A stretch of 12,165 bases of DNA, taken from positions 1-12,165 of the forward strand of contig SKQI01000133.1 in the NCBI GenBank assembly GCA_007119095.1, in the 5' to 3' direction. Made by a program: the position numbers and the translations under genes. Below, in pieces: positions 7,778-12,165 of this stretch (positions within the stretch are counted from its first letter, which is position 1; each line of letters starts with the position of its first letter). This DNA is from Wenzhouxiangella sp. (GTDB lineage Bacteria; Pseudomonadota; Gammaproteobacteria; Xanthomonadales; Wenzhouxiangellaceae). The notes beneath the pieces are model-generated. The model ran no database searches, was not told the DNA's origin, and saw nothing but the letters and a program-made list of their open reading frames with translations.

Positions 7778-10078
7778 TCAGAACACAATCAACGGCGAGT
7801 CAAATGGCGAAACGCCATCGAAGCCATGCGACCAGCGAAATTCAAGTACGGGTCGGTCGTCAGTGTGCAGTGGACCGCGATATTCGGCAGCCAACCTTTC
7901 AAGCTGGACGCCCGCCCACTCGGCCTGCCCCAGCAAGGCAGGAAACATCGCTTCCGGCTCTTCTCCAGCCACCCGGATCCACTCCCTTCTCGCATCCGGA
8001 CCGGCCCTTTCGAAATGCGCAACCGGGTCGAACGACTCCGGCTCATCGCGAAAAGCGACCACATTGAACGAAGTGCCACCATAGACGGGGAAGTAGTAGA
8101 CCCTTGGAAACACCTGCGATATTCCCCGAACAAGCATGCCAAGATCAGCCCCCCAGAACAGCTGCGTGTAGACGCCCCCGGGGTTCAGTCGTTCACGTGC
8201 CTGGCGCCAGAAATCCAGGGTGTAGAGACCGGACGATCCCGGCAGGTAAGGGTCAAGCACGTTGACCGAAATGATGTCCCATTGGCGGTCCGAGCTCAAC
8301 AGCACCTGACGACCATCACCTTGGAGCAAATCAACCCTAGAGTGCGATGCAATCCCAAAGTTATGAGGCGCCAGCCATGGCTGCAGATCGATCAGAAAGG
8401 GCAGAATTTCGACTGAACGAACATATTCCACCTCTGGATACAGCGTATAGGCACCCGCGGTAATTCCGTATCCCGTGCCAATATTGAGAACATTTCGACT
8501 TTCGGCGGCAAGCAGCACGGTCAGGTGGGCAGCCATCTGCTGCGCCTGGGTTGTTTGCGGCAGCCCCAGGTCGTAAACCAGGCTCAGCCGATTATTGCGG
8601 ACTCGATGGGTTCCAGCAGTGGTCTCGACCAGCACCTGGACGCCATACTCGTCCTCATTGCTCAACACCAGTATTTCGTCAGCCCGGATAAGCACCAGAT
8701 TGGCAGGAGTGAGCAGGTAAGCCGTTGAGCTGACAATGGCGGCGAGCAGCATTGCGGCCAATCCAATCACGAGCTGCGGACGATTCAGACGATGAGAATG
8801 GCGCAGGAAGAGCACCAGCCCTAGGACAGCAGCGGCCAGCGAAACCAGGTGAAAGCCTGTAACTGTGCCGACCCAACGGGTGAGCAGGAACGTCGCAAGG
8901 ATCGCGCCGGCAACCGCGCCCAGCGTATTGACCAGGTAAAGTCGGCCAACCTGCGGCCCCGGAGTGACATCCAGACGGCTTGCTCCCCAGAGCAGCAATG
9001 GAAATGCCAGCCCCAGAATCAGGATCGGCGGCCCAATCAACAAAACGGTCAGCGCCAATCGACCGGCAACTCCGTCGCGAAGCCCGATCAGAAAGCCGTC
9101 GGCATCTGGAGCCAAAACGCCTGTCACCGGCAGCAGCATGAGGACCTGGACCACTGCACCGATCATCAGTATGACTCCGACCAGAAGGCGTACCTGATCG
9201 GCCGTTCTGACACCGAGCGCTCGTGCCAGATGGGGCGCCAACAATGCTGCAGCGCCCAACGCGGCAATGAACACGAACAACAAGGCGGCAATCGCCTGGG
9301 TCCTGTCTCCCAGCAGGAACCGGGTAATCCTCCCCCACAGAATCTCGAGCGACAGTACCAGGGCACCCGCTGCAAATGCCAGTACAGGCCAATCCCGCTG
9401 CTGCTGTGATCGCGTCCGCGAGGACGGTTTTTCACTCACGGGCCTGACCGACGCCGCCCGCTCAGAGCCGGCAGCGAACCGGCCGAGCAAGGCGAGCGCG
9501 CCGGCCGCCGACAACAGATCCAGGATCGCGGCGCTATAGATGGCACCCTTGAGACCGACCGCCCAGATCAGGAAAAAACCGGCCGCCAACGCGCCACATG
9601 CAGCTCCAAGCGTATTCCACCCGTACAAGTACACAGCCGCTTTGCGCGGTGACATCTTTGCCGCCAAAGTGCCCAGCAGCGTTGGAAGCGTTCCACCCAT
9701 CAGCAGGGCCGACGGTGCGATCAACAGCGTAGATACAAGCAATGCGTAGCCGACGGTCGCTGCAAGGCGGTCCGGCCCCGGCGACCAACCGGCAATAGAC
9801 GTGGTATGGGAGAACAGAATCAGGCTGGCGGCCACTGCCGTAAAGGCAATGGCGATCTCAAGCCAGATGTAGCGCCTTAACGCCTGTTTTCCCCAAGGGT
9901 TGGATCGACCAAATAGCCAGGCGCCCACGGCCAAACCACCCAGAAAGACCGAAAACACCGCCGACATGGACACAACGGTGGAACCAAGCGCATCGCCCAG
10001 ACTGCGGACCCAAACCACTTGATAGATCAGGCCGGCAGCACCTGAAATGAAGAAAATGGGATAAAACCAGGCAGTCAT
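7778..10078 (-). CDS. Membrane-anchored spermidine-synthase-like protein, paralogue 3
   Basis: 766 residues from the ATG at 10078, preferred because AAGGGGA lies 4-5 bases upstream. The frame is open to 10123, but that extension begins inside the neighbouring intron and has no family character. Membrane half one opens FFISGAAGLIYQVVWVRSL with VFLGGLAVGAW; half two opens FAAGALVLSLEILWGR. The soluble domain has IGTGYG (GTGYG at 534-538), GDGR at 587-590 (a motif typical of spermidine synthases), NVLDPYLP at 606-613 and HTDDRPVLEF from 738. Compared with the DSxDP motif of true spermidine synthases, the first (catalytic) Asp is Asn606 while the second Asp is kept (Asp609). Of the three paralogues it is the closest to the classical enzyme. 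It is the first gene of a two-gene operon; its leader is interrupted by a group II intron. Confidence 0.88.
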   Translation of the reverse strand: MTAWFYPIFFISGAAGLIYQVVWVRSLGDALGSTVVSMSAVFSVFLGGLAVGAWLFGRSNPWGKQALRRYIWLEIAIAFTAVAASLILFSHTTSIAGWSPGPDRLAATVGYALLVSTLLIAPSALLMGGTLPTLLGTLAAKMSPRKAAVYLYGWNTLGAACGALAAGFFLIWAVGLKGAIYSAAILDLLSAAGALALLGRFAAGSERAASVRPVSEKPSSRTRSQQQRDWPVLAFAAGALVLSLEILWGRITRFLLGDRTQAIAALLFVFIAALGAAALLAPHLARALGVRTADQVRLLVGVILMIGAVVQVLMLLPVTGVLAPDADGFLIGLRDGVAGRLALTVLLIGPPILILGLAFPLLLWGASRLDVTPGPQVGRLYLVNTLGAVAGAILATFLLTRWVGTVTGFHLVSLAAAVLGLVLFLRHSHRLNRPQLVIGLAAMLLAAIVSSTAYLLTPANLVLIRADEILVLSNEDEYGVQVLVETTAGTHRVRNNRLSLVYDLGLPQTTQAQQMAAHLTVLLAAESRNVLNIGTGYGITAGAYTLYPEVEYVRSVEILPFLIDLQPWLAPHNFGIASHSRVDLLQGDGRQVLLSSDRQWDIISVNVLDPYLPGSSGLYTLDFWRQARERLNPGGVYTQLFWGADLGMLVRGISQVFPRVYYFPVYGGTSFNVVAFRDEPESFDPVAHFERAGPDARREWIRVAGEEPEAMFPALLGQAEWAGVQLERLAAEYRGPLHTDDRPVLEFRWSHGFDGVSPFDSPLIVF

Positions 10079-10082
10079 GCTA

Positions 10083-10089
10083 TCCCCTT
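10083..10089 (-). promoter_or_regulatory. Shine-Dalgarno sequence of paralogue 3, inside one arm of a split inverted repeat
   Basis: AAGGGGA lies 4-5 bases upstream of the ATG at 10078 and decides that start over the upstream in-frame ATG at 10123. The eight bases AAGGGGAT (10089-10082, minus strand) are the exact complement of ATCCCCTT, which would be formed if the intron (10110-11748) were removed and its flanking bases joined. Confidence 0.65.
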
Positions 10090-10109
10090 GGCCAAGAAAC
10101 CATAGTCTA

Positions 10110-10180
10110 GTCGAGTAGCTCATCCATTACTGGATGTCGCCCTCACAGAACCGGACGTGCGGCGTTACCGCATCCGGCTC
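10110..10180 (-). ncRNA. Group II intron domains V and VI
   Basis: Domain V runs 10180 to 10148 on the minus strand (33 nt). An 8-bp lower stem starts GAGCCGGA, carrying the AGC catalytic triad, and is followed by a TGCGG/CCGCA upper stem; the two-base CG bulge on the 3' side is present. The apical loop is AAC closed by a T-G wobble, one base shorter than the usual GNRA tetraloop. Domain VI (10147-10110) pairs CATCC with GGATG around the loop AGTAAT, plus GAG/CTC and GGC/GCT segments. This leaves an unpaired A at 10116, seven bases from the 3' end, the expected branch-point position. Confidence 0.8.
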
Positions 10181-11270
10181 TTCCGAGCAGGTGACCCGGA
10201 AAGACGTTCATCCATCCCTGGGAGTCATTAATGCGGGCTTTGGCCATTGGGTAGACGTCCGTCAGCAAATGAGTCAGCCGGTCGCCATTGGACTTCTGGC
10301 CGCGACGCTTCAGGGACTCGCACCACAACCGCCAGAGCCGCCAGCGATATCGGGCCAACGCCCGGTAGTTGCCGCGGATGCCGTAATACTGGTAGTAGCC
10401 CAGTAAGTGCTTGCGCAGCTTCTGGCATTGCCAAGCCAGCGGCTGGTGGCGTTGTTTCCGCAGCCAGGCCGTGGCCTGGAGCAAGTGGCGTCGAAAGCGC
10501 TTACGCGCGGTCTTGCGGAGAACCAGATAGCGACCTTTGCGGTCCTTGCCAAGGATGTGGATCAAGCCCAGAAAGCCGAAGATCTCCGGCTTGTTCCCAC
10601 GCCCCGGCCAGTGGCGGCCAAAACGGATCAGTCGGGTCTTGGCCTGATTGAGCGCCAGACCGCAGTCCGCCAGACTTTCCTCCAGCCGAGCTTTGAGCGC
10701 GAGGGCGTCGTGCTCGATTGTTTCGAAGCACACCTTCAGGTCCAGATCCAACACCCAGTTCACCTGACCTTTCTGCAGGAAGGTTTGCACCGCCTGCAGA
10801 GCATGATTCTGGTTGCGCTCCGGAAGGAAACCGTAGCTCAGCTCGTGAAAATCGCACTCGTAGATAACATTGAGCACTTCGAACACGGCCGACTGGACAA
10901 TCTTGTCTTCCACCGTGGGAAGTCCGATCGGCCGTTGGCCTCCGTCCGGCTTATCCAGCCATACCCGTTTGGTCGGGCTGGCCTGGTAACGCCCCGGTTT
11001 AAGTCGCTGGTGCAGGTCGCGGATATTGGCCGACAGGTGACAGGCGCAATCAGCCTTGGTCTGTCCATCGATCCCCGCGCCGGCTTTGGCCTTCAGCCCA
11101 TTGTAGTCATCCAACAGCGTCGACTCGCTCAGGTAATGTGCCAGCGAAGTGAACTTCTCCTTAGCATGGACTCGCGGCCGCTCCTGCACACAACAAAGCT
11201 CCGGATAGATGCTACTCCGGTTCTGGGTCCGGTTCATCGTTCCCTCCGTCGTGTTCCCTGCTCGGCCCAT
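10143..11270 (-). CDS. ltrA: Group II intron reverse transcriptase/maturase with in-frame loss of the RT catalytic core
   Basis: 375 codons, without a stop. The N-terminal RT part is recognisable: AGAGIDGQT, KPDGGQRPIGLPTVEDKIVQ (RT motif 1 region), YGFLPERNQNHAL (motif 2) and VLDLDLKVCFETIEH (motif 3, about residues 173-187). The next residues, DALALKARLEESLADCGLALNQAKTRLIRFGR, belong to the end of the RT thumb-side region. GTPQGG and the catalytic YADD are absent, so about 110-120 residues are missing around codons 188-192 (about 10695-10709) compared with the family as I know it. The maturase (X) domain remains (FGFLGLIHILGKDRKGRYLVLRKTARKR and GYYQYYGIRGN); no HNH endonuclease domain is seen. 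The upstream ATG is chosen because GNTTEGTMNRTQNR resembles homologue N-termini; an ATG at 11237 after GGAGGGAAC is also good. It cannot reverse transcribe; any residual maturase activity is doubtful. Confidence 0.85.
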   Translation of the reverse strand: MGRAGNTTEGTMNRTQNRSSIYPELCCVQERPRVHAKEKFTSLAHYLSESTLLDDYNGLKAKAGAGIDGQTKADCACHLSANIRDLHQRLKPGRYQASPTKRVWLDKPDGGQRPIGLPTVEDKIVQSAVFEVLNVIYECDFHELSYGFLPERNQNHALQAVQTFLQKGQVNWVLDLDLKVCFETIEHDALALKARLEESLADCGLALNQAKTRLIRFGRHWPGRGNKPEIFGFLGLIHILGKDRKGRYLVLRKTARKRFRRHLLQATAWLRKQRHQPLAWQCQKLRKHLLGYYQYYGIRGNYRALARYRWRLWRLWCESLKRRGQKSNGDRLTHLLTDVYPMAKARINDSQGWMNVFPGHLLGRAGCGNAARPVL

Positions 11271-11748
11271 CCCTTCGCTCCACCGGCTCGCGCGGAACGC
11301 GCTTCGCCCTCTACATCACTACCATGAACGGATCTGACGCCCGGACAGCGTTGACCGCCAAGCGCTCCGGTCTTCCCTTGCTCTTGGCCGCCCCGCTTGC
11401 GCGGGTTCCGCCCGGGTCTCTCCTGTTACGTATCCAGCCCTGAAGTCTCGACATGTGCCAATGCCCCCGGAAGTTCCTCGCGGTTGAGGCTTTTGACCGC
11501 GCAATGCTGCCTGCGAACTCGGCAGTAGCCCTCGGCACCCTCGGGGCTTACCCACATACCTCATTCTTCTTCCAGTCTACGCTTCCCTCCCGTCATTACT
11601 GGCGCGCACGCAATACTCGGTTACCGCCTCCATGCCTTTGGCTTGACGGATCGGCCTTTCACCGACTTGGCTGAAAACACAGCTTTCAGGACACACGCCC
11701 GACTAATTCATGGACTTGCGCGCGTCCTCGCTAGTCTATTGTCCGCAC
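11271..11748 (-). ncRNA. Group II intron 5' domains (I-III and start of IV)
   Basis: This 478-base stretch upstream of the maturase ORF has no credible gene. It is rich in short stems, for example a CCCGC/GCGGG hairpin closed by a GCAA (GNRA) tetraloop at 11392-11405, and begins GTGCG at its 5' end. It contains stretches I recognise from domain I and domain IV of introns in this family, such as GATCCGTCAAGCC and GAAGGGATGG just at the ORF start. I did not fold it, so individual subdomains and EBS elements are not assigned. Confidence 0.7.
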
Positions 11749-11950
11749 AGGGGATGTTTCTCAGTCGATCGTATGATCTGACAGGTGTAGACTGAAAGAC
11801 TTTGCAGCTCTCGGACGGCGACCTAGCGGAAATCTAGCTTTCTCGATGTCAGTTCCCAGTACTGGGCCCGGCAGATATGGAAACGTAATAGCGCTTCGCA
11901 TCACAGGACGACAGGAAGCCGCGCATTCAGCGGCTGGTGTCTGCTGCAAC
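11749..11950. other. Non-coding gap between the intron and the rpmE2 terminator
   Basis: About 200 bases with no credible gene; open frames here are not protein-like. It would hold the promoter and leader of the two-gene paralogue operon if the intron is a later insertion. I see no strong -35/-10 pair. It contains a perfect 12-bp palindrome, CCCAGTACTGGG, at 11855-11866, and a GCCGC/GCGGC 5-bp hairpin around 11925-11942. Near the intron end, ATCCCCT (11755-11749) forms the left arm of the split inverted repeat. Confidence 0.5.
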
Positions 11951-11987
11951 TGCAAAGGGCCGATCAATGGATGATCGGCCCTTTGCA
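11951..11987 (-). terminator. Long perfect hairpin downstream of rpmE2
   Basis: A perfect 16-bp stem, with arms starting TGCAAAGGGCC on each strand and a 5-base loop, follows the rpmE2 stop by about 57 bases. It lacks a T tract on the 3' side of either strand, so it is not a canonical intrinsic terminator. It could be a terminator with a poor tail, an RNA 3'-end stabiliser, or a barrier between rpmE2 and the operon downstream. Confidence 0.6.
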
Positions 11988-11997
11988 AAACCAACAA

Positions 11998-12028
11998 GCC
12001 TGTTCGGTTTGTGCTTGAACCGATAGGC
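11998..12028 (-). terminator. Hairpin with T-rich tail after rpmE2
   Basis: On the minus strand GCCT/AGGC and TCGGTT/AACCGA pair around the loop CAAGCACA, with a small internal bulge. TTGTTGGTTTT follows immediately. It lies about 16 bases after the rpmE2 stop. The stem is imperfect, but the U-rich tail makes it a reasonable intrinsic terminator, in tandem with the longer hairpin that follows. Confidence 0.55.
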
Positions 12029-12043
12029 TTGCAGGTCGACGAC

Positions 12044-12165
12044 CTACTTGCCGTAGCGCTTCTTGAACTTGTCGACGCGGCCACCGGTGTCCATGATCTT
12101 GTGCTTGCCGGTGTAGAACGGGTGCGACTTGCTCGAGACTTCAACCTTGACCAGCGGGTACTCGG
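12044..12165 (-). CDS. rpmE2: 50S ribosomal protein L31 type B (bL31B), C-terminal part
   Basis: The last 39 codons and the TAG stop are in the window; the N-terminus lies beyond the right edge. The peptide contains YPLVKVEVSSKSHPFYTGKH and MDTGGRVDKFKKRYGK, the conserved end of L31. In zinc-binding type A proteins the segment before HPFYTGK carries a CxxC-type pair; here it is SSKS, so this is the cysteine-free type B form, which is often induced under zinc limitation. No Zur site can be checked because the promoter is outside the window. Two hairpins follow the stop, and a 13-base palindrome (AGGTCG-T-CGACCT) begins inside the stop codon. Confidence 0.93.
   Translation of the reverse strand, partial: EYPLVKVEVSSKSHPFYTGKHKIMDTGGRVDKFKKRYGK

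Larger units (their letters stand above)
10110..11748 (-). mobile_element. Group II intron, degenerate (about 1.64 kb)
   Basis: The proposed 5' end is GTGCG at 11748-11744, matching the group II GUGYG consensus. The 3' end is CTCGAC at 10115-10110, giving the usual terminal AY. Between them lie about 480 bases of structured non-coding sequence (domains I-III and the start of IV), an ORF of the group II reverse transcriptase/maturase family (10143-11270), then domains V and VI. It is inserted in sense orientation between rpmE2 and the first gene of the paralogue operon. The sequence bordering the 5' end is ATCCCCT (would-be IBS1) and the 3' exon begins TAGACTATGG. I could not identify a convincing EBS1 partner by eye, so the boundaries are proposals. 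The loss of RT motifs in the ORF means it cannot mobilise itself. Confidence 0.82.

Noticed and set aside
6965..8416. Plus-strand open frame of 483 codons opposite the two minus-strand paralogues
   Set aside because: It spans the junction of two well-supported genes on the other strand and is rich in Gln, His, Arg and Pro with no hydrophobic core or motif, as expected for the complement of membrane-protein codons.
10079..10123. Upstream extension of the 766-aa paralogue to an ATG at 10123
   Set aside because: The extra 15 codons start inside intron domain VI, and the ATG at 10078 has a good Shine-Dalgarno sequence.
10407..11327. Plus-strand open frame of 306 codons opposite the intron maturase ORF
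   Set aside because: It is antisense to a recognised maturase and extends into structured intron RNA; no motif and no ribosome-binding site.
10103..11738. Shared 7-mer TAGACTA in the intron 5' region (11738-11732) and in the 3' exon (10109-10103)
   Set aside because: Too short to be significant in a window of this size, and the position in the intron does not fit a known exon-binding site.
11761..12144. Minus-strand open frame of 127 codons overlapping the end of rpmE2 in another frame
   Set aside because: Ser/Arg/Thr-rich peptide running through the rpmE2 terminator hairpins; rpmE2 is clearly read in a different frame.

Overview
The window looks like a piece of a GC-rich gammaproteobacterial chromosome. 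The evidence is a minor-pilin operon in the order known from Pseudomonas and Xanthomonas relatives (GspH/FimT-type pseudopilin, pilV, pilW, pilX) and a zinc-independent (type B) ribosomal protein L31 at the other end. I cannot place it to genus. No tRNA, rRNA, CRISPR array or insertion sequence was seen.

Layout. (1) Positions 1-2178, minus strand: a tightly packed type IV pilus minor-pilin operon, read right to left as fimU/fimT-like, pilV, pilW and the first codons of pilX, with ATGA overlaps at two junctions. (2) Positions 2253-10078: three large paralogous membrane proteins. Each has a duplicated 6-7 helix membrane half followed by a spermidine-synthase-like Rossmann domain. One lies on the plus strand (1045 aa). 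The other two (796 and about 766 aa) form a two-gene minus-strand operon with a 6-base gap. The plus-strand gene and the end of the operon converge and overlap by 10 bases. (3) Positions 10110-11748, minus strand: a group II intron of about 1.64 kb whose reverse transcriptase/maturase ORF has lost RT motifs 4-5 in frame. The intron ends can be proposed from a GTGCG 5' end, a recognisable domain V, and a domain VI with a bulged A seven bases from the 3' end. (4) Positions 11749-12165: the C-terminal 39 codons of rpmE2 (bL31B), two hairpins after its stop, and about 200 bp with no gene.

How it fits together. The pilins would act at the inner membrane in pilus initiation. The three large proteins would sit in the same membrane with a cytosolic SAM/decarboxylated-SAM-binding fold. 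They differ from each other, and from true spermidine synthases, at the catalytic aspartate (Glu, Ser and Asn), so polyamine synthesis should not be assumed. The intron sits in sense orientation in the leader of the two-gene paralogue operon. It splits an 8-bp inverted repeat whose right arm contains that operon's Shine-Dalgarno sequence, so splicing or its loss could affect translation.

The most interesting items are the cluster of three divergent paralogues beside the pilin operon, the degenerate intron in the leader, and the hairpin it interrupts. Any functional link between the paralogues and the pili is inference from proximity only.
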